Shown here one piece after another: positions 24,251-32,272 of a stretch of DNA of 64,000 nt. The position numbers and the translations under genes are program-made. Each line of letters begins with the position of its first letter. Position 1 is the first letter of the stretch. The stretch is taken from the NCBI RefSeq assembly GCF_029989365.1, contig NZ_JAPRAQ010000006.1, forward strand, positions 186,001-250,000, in the 5' to 3' direction. The notes below the pieces were generated by a model. That model did no database searches and was not told the DNA's origin. It saw only the letters and a program-made list of their open reading frames with translations. Origin of the DNA: Bradyrhizobium sp. Arg816 (lineage in GTDB: Bacteria > Pseudomonadota > Alphaproteobacteria > Rhizobiales > Xanthobacteraceae).

Positions 24251-25882
24251 GTGAGCAGGATAAGAATAGCAGCCACCGCGATTGGTCTCGCCGGTGCGCT
24301 GGCGGCCTCGCAGGCCCAGGCCCAAACGGCAAGCAGCAGCGATCAGGAGATCGCGCTCCTGAAGCAGCAGTTGAAGATGCTGGAGCAGAAGCTCGATAAG
24401 CTCCAGAGTCAGACCGCCGCGAACACGGCGGCGACGGCGAAGGCTAAAGTCGAAGCAAAGGCGGAGGCCAAGGCCGAAGCGCGCTCGGAGGCGAAAGCCG
24501 TCGTCGCCAACGCCAACGCCGCGATCCCGCTCAAGGGACCGGTACCGGTCTCCGGTGCTGTCGTGACGATGCCGAACAACCGGCCGACCATCTGCACCGC
24601 CGATGGGGCAAACTGCGTCGCGATCACCGGTCGCGTGCACTACGATATGGGCGGCTATGACTATCGTCCCAACACGGCGGCAACTGTGCCGCAAAAGCTG
24701 GACAGCGGCGAAAACGTGCGTCGCGCGCGCATCGGTGTCGTCGGCAAATTCCTCGAAGACTGGAATTTCGCGCTGATCTACGATTTCGGGGGCTCGTCCG
24801 ACGGATTTGGCGGCACGGGCGCCGCTGGCGCTACGCCTGTCGGCTTCCTGCCTGGCGGTGGCACATCCGGCATCGAAAACGCGTTCGTGAGCTACACGGG
24901 GCTGAAGCCGTTCGGCGGCAAGATGGCAATCGAAGCCGGCGTCATGGACCTTGCCTGGACCCTGGATGAATCCACGAGTTCCAACGACATTGCCTTCATG
25001 GAACGCGCCTCGGTCGGCATCATCGCGCAAAATATCGCCGCCGGCGACTTCCGTTCCGCCGCCGGTGCCCGCTGGTACAACGACGTGTTCTGGGCCGGCG
25101 CTTACGTGACCGGCCCGACCTCGGGTGCCATTCACTCGGCCTCGAGCGTGTCACCTCCCGGGACCAGCGAGCAATACGGCGCGACCGCCCGCGTTGCGGG
25201 CCAGGTCGTGAGCGGCAACGACTACTCGGTGCATCTCGGCGCCGACGCCCAGTGGCTGATCCAGCCGCCGCGCAATCTGGTCGCGAACACGCAAACGCTC
25301 ACGCTCAGCGATCGTCCCGAGCTGCGCATCGATCCCACGACGCTGATCTCGACCGGAGCGATTGCAAATGTGTCGGGCGCGCAGGTCTATGGCGTGGAAG
25401 CCGCGGCCACCTATGGACCGCTCTGGGTCCAGGGCGAATACTACTGGTTCAACATCGATCGCGGTGCGAACACCGCGGTGGCGCCCATCGGTACGTCGAG
25501 CCTGAAATTCCAGGGCGGCTACGCACAGGCGGCCTATGTCCTGACCGGTGAATCGCGCAAGTACAATCCGGGCAGTGCGTCCTATGGCGGCGTCAAGCCG
25601 AACAATCCATTCTCGATCAACGGCGGCGGCTGGGGTGCCTGGGAGATCGCCGGTCGCTACTCGACCGTGGATCTGAACGATCAGTTGGCGACCGCCGCCG
25701 GCATCGCCGGCGGGCGGCAAACCGTCTACACGCTGGCGCTCAACTGGTACGTCAACGGCAATGTGCGCTTCATGCTCGACTATCTGCATGGCACGGTGTC
25801 GAAGCAGGCCTCGGCGGTGTCGGCGGCGGACACCGGCTCGAAGTTCGATGCGGTCGCGTTGCGCACGCAGTTCGCGTTCTGA
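24251..25882 (+). CDS. OprO/OprP-type phosphate-selective porin
   Basis: A 543-residue outer-membrane porin. Signal peptide MSRIRIAATAIGLAGALAAS is followed by a coiled-coil segment (EIALLKQQLKMLEQKLDKLQ) and an Ala/Glu/Lys heptad tract (KAKVEAKAEAKAEARSEAKA), then a beta barrel starting at GRVHYDMGGYDY with the OprP-family RRARIGVVGKFLEDWNFALIYDFGG and ending in FAF. The GTG at 24251 is preferred because GGAG lies eight bases upstream; an in-frame ATG at 24239 would add four residues. The N-terminal coiled coil probably forms the trimer stalk. Anion selectivity is inferred from family only. Confidence 0.9.
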   Translation: MSRIRIAATAIGLAGALAASQAQAQTASSSDQEIALLKQQLKMLEQKLDKLQSQTAANTAATAKAKVEAKAEAKAEARSEAKAVVANANAAIPLKGPVPVSGAVVTMPNNRPTICTADGANCVAITGRVHYDMGGYDYRPNTAATVPQKLDSGENVRRARIGVVGKFLEDWNFALIYDFGGSSDGFGGTGAAGATPVGFLPGGGTSGIENAFVSYTGLKPFGGKMAIEAGVMDLAWTLDESTSSNDIAFMERASVGIIAQNIAAGDFRSAAGARWYNDVFWAGAYVTGPTSGAIHSASSVSPPGTSEQYGATARVAGQVVSGNDYSVHLGADAQWLIQPPRNLVANTQTLTLSDRPELRIDPTTLISTGAIANVSGAQVYGVEAAATYGPLWVQGEYYWFNIDRGANTAVAPIGTSSLKFQGGYAQAAYVLTGESRKYNPGSASYGGVKPNNPFSINGGGWGAWEIAGRYSTVDLNDQLATAAGIAGGRQTVYTLALNWYVNGNVRFMLDYLHGTVSKQASAVSAADTGSKFDAVALRTQFAF

Positions 25883-25893
25883 TGCAATCTCTT

Positions 25894-25919
25894 CCGGGAG
25901 CGGCACGGTCCGCTCCCGG
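25894..25919. terminator. Bidirectional terminator-like hairpin
   Basis: Perfect 10-bp stem CCGGGAGCGG/CCGCTCCCGG with loop CACGGT, placed between the convergent porin and HxlR genes. There is no strong U-tract in either direction. Confidence 0.6.
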
Positions 25920-25923
25920 AGAG

Positions 25924-26307
25924 TTACGCTGCGCGCTTCGGCTTCTTGACCGGCTCCGCTTCGGGCGGCGGCGCGCAGGACAGCCGTTGCTGATGGCTCT
26001 CGCCCCAGGCCTTCAGGATGTCGATCACCGGCCGCAGGCTCTCGCCGAGTTCGGAGAGGCAATACTCCACGCGTGGCGGCACCTCGGCATAGACCTTGCG
26101 GATGACGAGCTTGTCCTCCTCCAGCGCGCGAAGCTGCTTTGTCAGCATGCGCTGGGTGATGCCGGGCATCCTGCGGCGCAGTTCGCCGAAGCGCTGGGTG
26201 CCGTCCTGGAGGTGATAGAGGATCACGCCCTTCCACTTGCCGTCGATCAGGTCCAGCGTCGCCTCGACCGAGCAGCCGGGGCGCCGGGTAAAATCTCGCC
26301 GCTTCAT
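25924..26307 (-). CDS. HxlR family transcriptional regulator
   Basis: A 127-residue winged-helix regulator of the HxlR type: GCSVEATLDLIDGKWKGVILYHLQDGTQRFGELRRRMPGITQRMLTKQLRALEEDKLVIRKVYAEVPPRVEYCLSELG is the complete family signature, with the conserved Cys near the N-terminus that senses electrophiles or redox change in homologues (for example YodB, HypR). It ends with a Pro/Lys-rich tail. It is divergent from the alcohol dehydrogenase gene at 26441, its likely target, and an inverted repeat lies between them. Confidence 0.94.
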   Translation of the reverse strand: MKRRDFTRRPGCSVEATLDLIDGKWKGVILYHLQDGTQRFGELRRRMPGITQRMLTKQLRALEEDKLVIRKVYAEVPPRVEYCLSELGESLRPVIDILKAWGESHQQRLSCAPPPEAEPVKKPKRAA

Positions 26308-26344
26308 GCGTGTTTTCCCAATAGTATCCAAACAGGGACTATAT

Positions 26345-26375
26345 CCCCGAATTTACAGTACTTGCCAAATCGGGG
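26345..26375. promoter_or_regulatory. Candidate HxlR operator
   Basis: Inverted repeat CCCCGA(ATTT)-12 nt-(AAA)TCGGGG, with one base of asymmetry, centred in the divergent space between the HxlR and alcohol dehydrogenase genes. Position and symmetry suit a repressor site controlling both promoters; binding is inferred. Confidence 0.4.
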
Positions 26376-26440
26376 CTAGCGGGACAGTTAGCTGGCCAGG
26401 CGCACATCACAAGCTACGCGCCATTTGATGGAGACAAGCC

Positions 26441-27454
26441 ATGAAGGCCGTCGGCTACAAGAAATCGCTTCCGATCGAGGATCAGGACGCGCTGATCGAT
26501 TTCGAGACCGCAAAGCCCGAGCCCAAGGGGCGCGATATCCGCGTCGCCGTGAAGGCAATCTCGGCCAACCCAGTCGATTACAAGGTACGCAAGCGTGCCG
26601 CCCCGCCCGAGGGCGAGACGAAGATTCTGGGCTATGACGCAGCCGGCGTTGTCGATGCCGTGGGTTCCGACGTCACGCTGTTCAAGCCGGGCGACGAGGT
26701 GTTTTACGCCGGCTCGATCCTGCGCCAGGGCACCAATGCAGAATTCCATTTGGTCGACGAGCGCATCGTCGGCAACAAGCCGAAGAGCCTGTCGTTCGCG
26801 CAAGGAGCAGCCCTTCCCCTCACCTCCATCACCGCCTGGGAACTGCTGTTCGACCGGCTCGGCGCGGTGCCCGGCAAAAGCGTCGATCCGCGCACACTGC
26901 TGATCACGGGCGGCGCCGGCGGCGTCGGTTCGATCCTGATCCAGCTTGCGCGCCGCCTCACGGGCCTCACGGTGCTCGCGACGGCGACGCGGCCGGAATC
27001 GCAAAAATGGTGCCTCGATCTCGGCGCGCATGCGGTGATCGACCATGGCAAGCCGATGAAGGAGCAGATCGAGAATCTGAAGCTGCCGCCGGTCGCGCTG
27101 GTGGCGAGCCTCACCTTCACCGACCAGCACTACAAGGCGATCGCCGAGTTCATGGCACCGCAGGGCAAGTTCGGCCTGATCGACGATCCCCCGGAGTTCG
27201 CCATGAGCACATTCAAGGGCAAGGCGATCTCGGTACACTGGGAATCGATGTTCACGCGCTCCTCGTTTGGGACGCCCGACATGATCGCGCAGCATCATCT
27301 GCTCAACGACGTCTCCGACCTCATCGACAAGGGCGTGCTGCGCACCACGCTCGACCAGACCTTTGGCACGATCAACGCGGCCAACCTCAAGCGCGCGCAT
27401 GCGCTGCTCGAAAGCGGCAAGTCGCGCGGCAAGATCGTGCTGGAGGGTTGGTAG
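26441..27454 (+). CDS. Zinc-type alcohol dehydrogenase/quinone oxidoreductase family protein
   Basis: A 337-residue MDR-superfamily oxidoreductase. An N-terminal GroES-like domain (MKAVGYKKSL..., SANPVDYKVRKR, LGYDAAGVVDAVGSDV) is followed by a Rossmann domain with NAD(P)-binding TGGAGGVGSILIQLA (about 164-178). The zinc ligands of true alcohol dehydrogenases are absent, so NADPH-dependent quinone or enone reduction is more likely. The neighbouring divergent HxlR regulator is the common arrangement for quinone/electrophile-inducible reductases, which supports a detoxification role. Confidence 0.92.
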   Translation: MKAVGYKKSLPIEDQDALIDFETAKPEPKGRDIRVAVKAISANPVDYKVRKRAAPPEGETKILGYDAAGVVDAVGSDVTLFKPGDEVFYAGSILRQGTNAEFHLVDERIVGNKPKSLSFAQGAALPLTSITAWELLFDRLGAVPGKSVDPRTLLITGGAGGVGSILIQLARRLTGLTVLATATRPESQKWCLDLGAHAVIDHGKPMKEQIENLKLPPVALVASLTFTDQHYKAIAEFMAPQGKFGLIDDPPEFAMSTFKGKAISVHWESMFTRSSFGTPDMIAQHHLLNDVSDLIDKGVLRTTLDQTFGTINAANLKRAHALLESGKSRGKIVLEGW

Positions 27455-27464
27455 GCGAAAGGTG

Positions 27465-27559
27465 CGTAGGGTGGGCAAAGGCGCGCTTGCGCCGTGCCCA
27501 CCATCTTCCCAATACACGCAATCAAGGTGGTGGGCACGCTTCGCTTTGCCCACCCTACG
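27465..27559. repeat. Dispersed palindromic repeat, family B copy 3
   Basis: Runs from CGTAGGGTGGGCAAAGGCGC to CTTTGCCCACCCTACG with central GTGCCCACCATC/GGTGGTGGGCAC. It lies between the convergent dehydrogenase and SDR genes. Confidence 0.9.
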
Positions 27560-27570
27560 GATTCCTCGTG

Positions 27571-28359
27571 CTAGGCGATCGTGTTGACGATACCGCCTTC
27601 CGCGCGCAGCGCCGCACCGTTGGTCGCGGACGCTTCCTTCGACGCGACATAGACCACCATGTTAGCGATTTCGTCGACACTGGCGAAGCGCTGGATCAGC
27701 GAGCTCGGGCGGTGCTGCTTGACGAAATTGGCCGCGGCCTCATCGACCGACTGGCCGTTCTGCTTGGCGAGATCCTTCACGAAGGTCTCGACGCCTTCCG
27801 ACATGGTCGGACCCGGCAGCACGGAATTGACGGTGACGCCGGTGCCGCGGGTGAGCTGCGCGAGGCCGCGGGCGACCGAGAGCTGGGCCGTCTTGCTCAT
27901 GCCGTAGTGGATCATCTCGACGGGAATGTTGAGCCCGGACTCCGATGAGATGAAGACGATGCGGCCCCAGTTGTGCTTGAGCATGCCCTTCATATAGGCG
28001 CGCGACAGCCGCACGCCGCTCATGACGTTGACCTCGAAGAAGCGGCTCCAGTCCTCGTCAGGGATCTCGAAGAAGTCTTTTGGCTCGAAGATACCGGCAT
28101 TGTTGATGAGGATGTCGACCTCCGGCAGCGCCGCGACGAGCGCCTTGCAGCCCGCTGCGGTCGAGACGTCGGCGGCGATGCCGCGGACCTTGACGCCCGC
28201 CCCTTCCAGCTTGCGCACGGCGGCATCGACCTTGTCCTGGCCGCGACCGTTGATCACCACGCTCGCGCCCGAGCCGGCAAGGCCCTTGGCAATGGCGTGG
28301 CCGATGCCGGCGGTGGAGCCGGTCACAAGGGCGGTCTTTCCGGAAAGGTCGATCTTCAT
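27571..28359 (-). CDS. Short-chain dehydrogenase/reductase (SDR)
   Basis: A 262-residue classical SDR. The dinucleotide motif is TGSTAGIG (13-20), NNAG is at 86-89, and the catalytic residues are in the SSESGLN region and YGMSK (Tyr152, Lys156). GRGQDK after beta-strand 2 suggests NADP preference, which is not certain. The substrate is unknown. It is convergent with the alcohol dehydrogenase gene, with a palindromic repeat between them, and another repeat lies upstream. Confidence 0.93.
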   Translation of the reverse strand: MKIDLSGKTALVTGSTAGIGHAIAKGLAGSGASVVINGRGQDKVDAAVRKLEGAGVKVRGIAADVSTAAGCKALVAALPEVDILINNAGIFEPKDFFEIPDEDWSRFFEVNVMSGVRLSRAYMKGMLKHNWGRIVFISSESGLNIPVEMIHYGMSKTAQLSVARGLAQLTRGTGVTVNSVLPGPTMSEGVETFVKDLAKQNGQSVDEAAANFVKQHRPSSLIQRFASVDEIANMVVYVASKEASATNGAALRAEGGIVNTIA

Positions 28360-28432
28360 GAATCATCTCCATTGTTGCTGAAGCGGATATCGTGTCCAGC
28401 GCACGCCGCTTCAATCGCCACAACTGCGAAAT

Positions 28433-28564
28433 CGTAGGGTGGGACAACGACTTGTCCGCCGTAGCTCGAAGAGCGAAGGCGGAAGCGTGCCCACCAATGT
28501 CAACGCGACGCGCAGACCGAATGGTGGGCACGACGCGCGAGGAGCGCGTCTTGCCCACCCTACG
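28433..28564. repeat. Dispersed repeat, family B copy 4
   Basis: From CGTAGGGTGGGACAACGACT to CTTGCCCACCCTACG, about 130 bp with inner CGTGCCCACCA and TGGTGGGCACG. The right end contains the TAG stop codon (complement of 28560-28562) of the cytochrome c gene. Confidence 0.85.
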
Positions 28565-29399
28565 ATTTCGGCGGCAGTGTCCGGATAAACGCGACGATGG
28601 CATCGAGGTCCTGCGCCGTCATGCTGGCATAGGCAGCATAGGCCATCGGGGGCTTGAGCTTGTGGCCGTCGCGCGCGATGCCTTGCGTAATCGCACGTTT
28701 GATTTCGTCGTCGCTCCAGCCGCCCAGGCCCGCCGCGGGATCCGCAGTGATATTGGGGGAGACGGATTCGCCCCACGGCCCCTTGAATGTCCGGCCCCCC
28801 TTGCCGCTGGCACCCGCGAAATCATGCACGGCGGACGGGCCCTCCGGCGTGTGGCATTCCAGGCAATGGGCGATGGTCAGGAGATAGCGGCCGCGCGCGA
28901 GCTTGTCGGAGAGCTCAGCCTCGGTCGCCTGCTTGCCGGCGTAGGTCGGCACCTCCGGCTGCAGCGCGATCCTGTATTCCGGCGCCGGCGTTTCGTGGCG
29001 CATTGCGGGGACTGAGCGCAGGTAGGCGGTCAGCGCATCGAGATCCCGGGCCGTGAGCACCGTGTAGAACGCAGTCGGCATGATCGGCGCGACCTTGGTC
29101 CCGTTCGGCCTGTGACCGCTGACCAGAAACCGCTTCAGCGCGGCATCGCTCCAGTTGCCGATCCCGGTGTCCTTGTCCGGCGTGATGTTGGAGCCGGTGA
29201 CCTTGAAGGCAGGCTCATCGAAAACCTGGCTGCCGCCCGCGAGCGCGCGCGAGAGATCGAGCCCTTGCGGCCCGCGCGGCGTGTGGCAGTTGTGGCAGAC
29301 CATCACGCTGTTGACGAGATAGGCGCCGCGTTCGACCAGCGTCTCGCCAGAGGCCGGCGACATCAACAGCGCCAGCGCGATCCCAAACACAATCCTCAT
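28560..29399 (-). CDS. Diheme c-type cytochrome
   Basis: A 279-residue periplasmic cytochrome with signal peptide MRIVFGIALALLMSPASG and two heme sites: Cys35-Cys38-His39 (CHNCH) and Cys179-Cys182-His183 (CLECH). Candidate axial methionines lie in VAPIMPTAFYT and LKPPMAYAAYASM. It resembles the cytochrome c subunits that accept electrons from molybdenum or PQQ dehydrogenases, but no dehydrogenase is adjacent. It reads away from the ribosomal operon and is separated from rplQ by a strong terminator. Its stop codon lies in a dispersed repeat. Confidence 0.9.
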   Translation of the reverse strand: MRIVFGIALALLMSPASGETLVERGAYLVNSVMVCHNCHTPRGPQGLDLSRALAGGSQVFDEPAFKVTGSNITPDKDTGIGNWSDAALKRFLVSGHRPNGTKVAPIMPTAFYTVLTARDLDALTAYLRSVPAMRHETPAPEYRIALQPEVPTYAGKQATEAELSDKLARGRYLLTIAHCLECHTPEGPSAVHDFAGASGKGGRTFKGPWGESVSPNITADPAAGLGGWSDDEIKRAITQGIARDGHKLKPPMAYAAYASMTAQDLDAIVAFIRTLPPKS

Positions 29400-29466
29400 C
29401 GACAGCCCCCCGGCCGGAATCGCGTTCACCAGACGATGCGCGGCATGAGATATCGCCGCGCCATAC

Positions 29467-29494
29467 AAAAAAGCGGCGCCCAGGGGCGCCGCTT
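29467..29494 (-). terminator. Strong rho-independent terminator after rplQ
   Basis: On the transcript strand, a perfect 10-bp stem AAGCGGCGCC/GGCGCCGCTT with a four-base loop is followed by TTTT. It ends the ribosomal superoperon 25 bp after the rplQ stop. Confidence 0.9.
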
Positions 29495-29519
29495 TCTGAA
29501 AACTGAGGTACCGGCCGGC

Positions 29520-29936
29520 TTACGCCGCCTCGGCTTCCTTCTCCTGCACCGGACCGGAGTCCAGGCCCTTGGCATCGACATCGCGGTCGACGAACTCGAT
29601 CACGGCCATCGCGGCGTTGTCGCCGTAGCGGAAGCCGGCCTTGATGATGCGGGTGTAGCCGCCCTGGCGGTCCTTGTAGCGGGGCGCCAGCACGTCGAAC
29701 AGCTTCTTGACCTGGTCCTTGTCGCGCATCTCGGAGATGGCCTGGCGACGCAAGGACAGGCCGCCCTTCTTGCCGAGGGTGACGAGCTTCTCGACGATCG
29801 GACGGAGCTCCTTGGCCTTGGGCAGCGTGGTGACGATCTGCTCGTGCTTGATCAGCGCGGCGCACATATTGGCGAACATCGCGCGGCGATGCTCGGCAGT
29901 GCGGTTGAGCTTCCGATGAACCTTGCCGTGACGCAT
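29520..29936 (-). CDS. rplQ: 50S ribosomal protein L17
   Basis: A 138-residue ribosomal protein that lies near the peptide exit tunnel. It begins MRHGKVHRKLNRTAEHRRAMFANMCAALIKHEQIVTTLPKAKELRPIVEKL, the conserved L17 N-terminus, and has an alphaproteobacterial C-terminal tail rich in Ala/Glu. It is the last gene of the alpha operon, 123 bp after rpoA, with a terminator-like hairpin in that gap and a strong terminator after it. Confidence 0.97.
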   Translation of the reverse strand: MRHGKVHRKLNRTAEHRRAMFANMCAALIKHEQIVTTLPKAKELRPIVEKLVTLGKKGGLSLRRQAISEMRDKDQVKKLFDVLAPRYKDRQGGYTRIIKAGFRYGDNAAMAVIEFVDRDVDAKGLDSGPVQEKEAEAA

Positions 29937-30015
29937 GTAACTATTCCTTAGTTTGAAACTGCCGCGACGGTTCGTCGGACATGTTGCTCAGGTGGGCTGC
30001 CTGCGTTCGCCCATT

Positions 30016-30046
30016 AAAAATCGTGGCCGGATATCTCCGGCCACGA
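30016..30046 (-). terminator. Terminator-like hairpin between rpoA and rplQ
   Basis: On the transcript strand, a perfect 10-bp stem TCGTGGCCGG/CCGGCCACGA with loop AGATAT is followed by TTTTTAATGG. It would reduce read-through into rplQ or set the 3' end of an rpoA transcript. Confidence 0.75.
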
Positions 30047-30059
30047 CGATGAAGTCGGA

Positions 30060-31091
30060 TCAGTAATGATCCTCGAAGCGCTTGGCGAGCTCGTCGATGT
30101 TTTCCGGCGGCCAGCCCGGCACTTCCATGCCGAGGTGCAGACCCATCTGGGCCAGCACTTCCTTGATCTCGTTCAGCGACTTGCGGCCGAAGTTCGGGGT
30201 GCGGAGCATTTCCGCTTCGCTCTTCTGCACGAGATCGCCGATGTAGACGATGTTGTCGTTCTTCAAGCAGTTGGCCGAACGCACCGACAGCTCGAGCTCG
30301 TCCACCTTCTTGAGGAAAGCCGGGTTGAAGGCGAGGTCCGGGATGATCTCCTGGGCGACTTCCTTGCGCGGCTCTTCGAAGTTGACGAACACGTTGAGCT
30401 GATCCTGCAGGATGCGGGCGGCGTAAGCCACCGAGTCATCCGGCGTCAGCGCGCCGTTGGTCTCGATCGTCATGGTCAGCTTGTCGTAGTCGAGGATCTG
30501 GCCCTCACGGGTGTTCTCGACCTTGTAGGAGACCTTGCGGACCGGCGAATACAGGCTGTCGACCGGGATCAGGCCGATCGGCGCGTCCTCAGGACGGTTG
30601 CGCTCGGCGGGCACGTAGCCCTTGCCGGTCGCGACCGTGAACTCCATGCGGATTTCGGCGCCCTCGTCGAGCGTGCAGATCTGGAGGTCGGGGTTGAGGA
30701 CGACGACGTCGCCCACGGTCTGGATGTCGCCGGCGGTGACGACGCCCGGGCCCTGCTTCTTCACGACCATGCGCTTGGGGCCTTCGCCCTGCATCTTGAT
30801 CGAGATGTCCTTGATGTTGAGCACGATGTCGGTGACGTCCTCACGGACGCCCGCGATCGAGGAGAACTCGTGCAGCACGCCGTCGATGTGCACCGACTGC
30901 ACCGCCGCGCCCTGGAGCGAGGAGAGCAGGATGCGGCGCAGTGCGTTGCCGAGGGTCTGGCCGAAGCCGCGCTCGAGCGGCTCGGCGACGATGGTCGCGA
31001 AACGGGTCGAATCGCTGCCGGGCTGGATCTGGAGCTTGTTCGGCCGAATCAGTTCTTGCCAATTTTTCTGGATCGTCACTGTTTCACCCAT
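30060..31091 (-). CDS. rpoA: DNA-directed RNA polymerase subunit alpha
   Basis: A 343-residue alpha subunit. The N-terminal dimerisation domain (1-235) includes GFGQTLGNALRRILLSSLQGAAVQSV. The C-terminal domain (about 258-330) includes VDELELSVRSANCLKNDNIVYIGDLVQKSEAEMLRTPNFGRKSLNEIKEVL, which contacts UP elements and activators. Length and domains are normal. It sits in the alpha operon after rpsK with no rpsD between, the alphaproteobacterial order. Confidence 0.98.
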   Translation of the reverse strand: MGETVTIQKNWQELIRPNKLQIQPGSDSTRFATIVAEPLERGFGQTLGNALRRILLSSLQGAAVQSVHIDGVLHEFSSIAGVREDVTDIVLNIKDISIKMQGEGPKRMVVKKQGPGVVTAGDIQTVGDVVVLNPDLQICTLDEGAEIRMEFTVATGKGYVPAERNRPEDAPIGLIPVDSLYSPVRKVSYKVENTREGQILDYDKLTMTIETNGALTPDDSVAYAARILQDQLNVFVNFEEPRKEVAQEIIPDLAFNPAFLKKVDELELSVRSANCLKNDNIVYIGDLVQKSEAEMLRTPNFGRKSLNEIKEVLAQMGLHLGMEVPGWPPENIDELAKRFEDHY

Positions 31092-31171
31092 ACAGGCCAG
31101 TCAAACTGCTAGTGCAGACACTGGCGTTGGAGAAAGGCCGCGGATCATTCGCGCGGCTTTGCAAAAAGTCA

Positions 31172-31196
31172 TTGCGGGCGACCAATGCGCCCGCAA
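31172..31196 (-). promoter_or_regulatory. Stem-loop between rpsK and rpoA
   Basis: Perfect 9-bp stem TTGCGGGCG/CGCCCGCAA with a 7-nt loop. On the transcript strand it is followed four bases later by TTTTT, so it may be a weak terminator or processing site. Confidence 0.55.
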
Positions 31197-31203
31197 CTTG
31201 GTA

Positions 31204-31593
31204 TCAAACGCGCCGACGCTTGCGGGGACGGCAACCGTTGTGCGGGATCGTGGTCACGTCGCGGATCGAGGTGACGGTGAAGCCCGCGGCCTGGAGCGCA
31301 CGGAGCGCCGACTCGCGGCCCGAACCGGGACCGGCGACTTCGACTTCCAGCGTGCGCATGCCGTGCTCTTGCGCCTTCTTCGACACGTCCTCGGCGGCAA
31401 CCTGCGCGGCATACGGGGTCGACTTGCGCGAACCCTTGAAGCCCATCGTGCCGGCGGAAGACCAGGCAATCGTGTTGCCCTGCGCGTCGGTGATGGTGAT
31501 GGTCGTGTTGTTGAACGACGAGTTCACGTGCGCGACGCCGGAGGCGATGTTCTTGCGCTCACGACGACGAACGCGGGTGGCTTCCTTGCCCAT
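31204..31593 (-). CDS. rpsK: 30S ribosomal protein S11
   Basis: A 129-residue platform protein of the small subunit. Recognisable segments are GVAHVNSSFNNTTITITDAQGNTIAWSSAGTMGFKGSRKSTPYAAQ and the basic end HNGCRPRKRRRV. It belongs to the alpha operon, 123 bp after rpsM and 112 bp before rpoA; both gaps hold stem-loops. Confidence 0.98.
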   Translation of the reverse strand: MGKEATRVRRRERKNIASGVAHVNSSFNNTTITITDAQGNTIAWSSAGTMGFKGSRKSTPYAAQVAAEDVSKKAQEHGMRTLEVEVAGPGSGRESALRALQAAGFTVTSIRDVTTIPHNGCRPRKRRRV

Positions 31594-31663
31594 AGAGTAC
31601 CTTTCCTGAAGATCTCAAACGCCGCCGTAGTGCCAGCGGCTACACCTGTGGAACGAAAGGCGC

Positions 31664-31693
31664 GTGGCGAACGGGATGTCCCCTGTTCGCCAC
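31664..31693 (-). promoter_or_regulatory. Stem-loop between rpsM and rpsK
   Basis: Near-perfect inverted repeat GTGGCGAACGGG/CCCCTGTTCGCCAC with one bulged base and a four-base loop. No U-tract follows; processing or attenuation is possible. Confidence 0.45.
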
Positions 31694-31716
31694 ACGCCGC
31701 GATCGGATTCGAAAAC

Positions 31717-32085
31717 TTACTTCTTCTTGCCGGCGATGGCCTTGGCCGGCCCCTTGCGCGTACGCGCATTGGTGTGGGTACGCTGACCGCGCACCGGCAG
31801 ACCGCGACGATGACGCAGGCCGCGATAGCAGCCGAGGTCCATCAGACGCTTGATGTTGATGCCGACCTCACGACGCAGGTCGCCCTCGACGAGATAGTCG
31901 CGGTCGATCACTTCGCGGATCTGAAGCACTTCGGCATCGCTGAGCTGGTTGACGCGACGATCCTCGGGGATCTTCACCTTCTCCAGGATCTCACCAGCGA
32001 TCTTCTGGCCGATGCCATGGATGTACTGGAGCGCGATCAGCACGCGCTTGTTGGTCGGAATGTTCACGCCGGCAATACGGGCCAC
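31717..32085 (-). CDS. rpsM: 30S ribosomal protein S13
   Basis: A 122-residue S13 with MARIAGVNIPTNKRVLIALQYIHGIG at the start and RHRRGLPVRGQRTHTNARTRKGPAKAIAGKKK at the end, the tRNA-contacting tail. It is the first alpha-operon gene after adk; rpmJ (L36), which often lies here in other bacteria, is absent between adk and rpsM. Confidence 0.98.
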   Translation of the reverse strand: MARIAGVNIPTNKRVLIALQYIHGIGQKIAGEILEKVKIPEDRRVNQLSDAEVLQIREVIDRDYLVEGDLRREVGINIKRLMDLGCYRGLRHRRGLPVRGQRTHTNARTRKGPAKAIAGKKK

Positions 32086-32272
32086 GGCTCTCTCTCCTGT
32101 TGCCGATCCCTCGTCAGGAACCGGTCTTTAAGTGCTTGGTTTCTCGGGCAGGTGTTCACAAACGCGAACACGACGCCCACCCCCGGTCTTCCTGGGGCCC
32201 GGCATCGTTTGAAACTATCCGACTTGGATGCGGGGCTTATTAGGGGATTCAGGGGGCTTTCGTCAACCGCTG

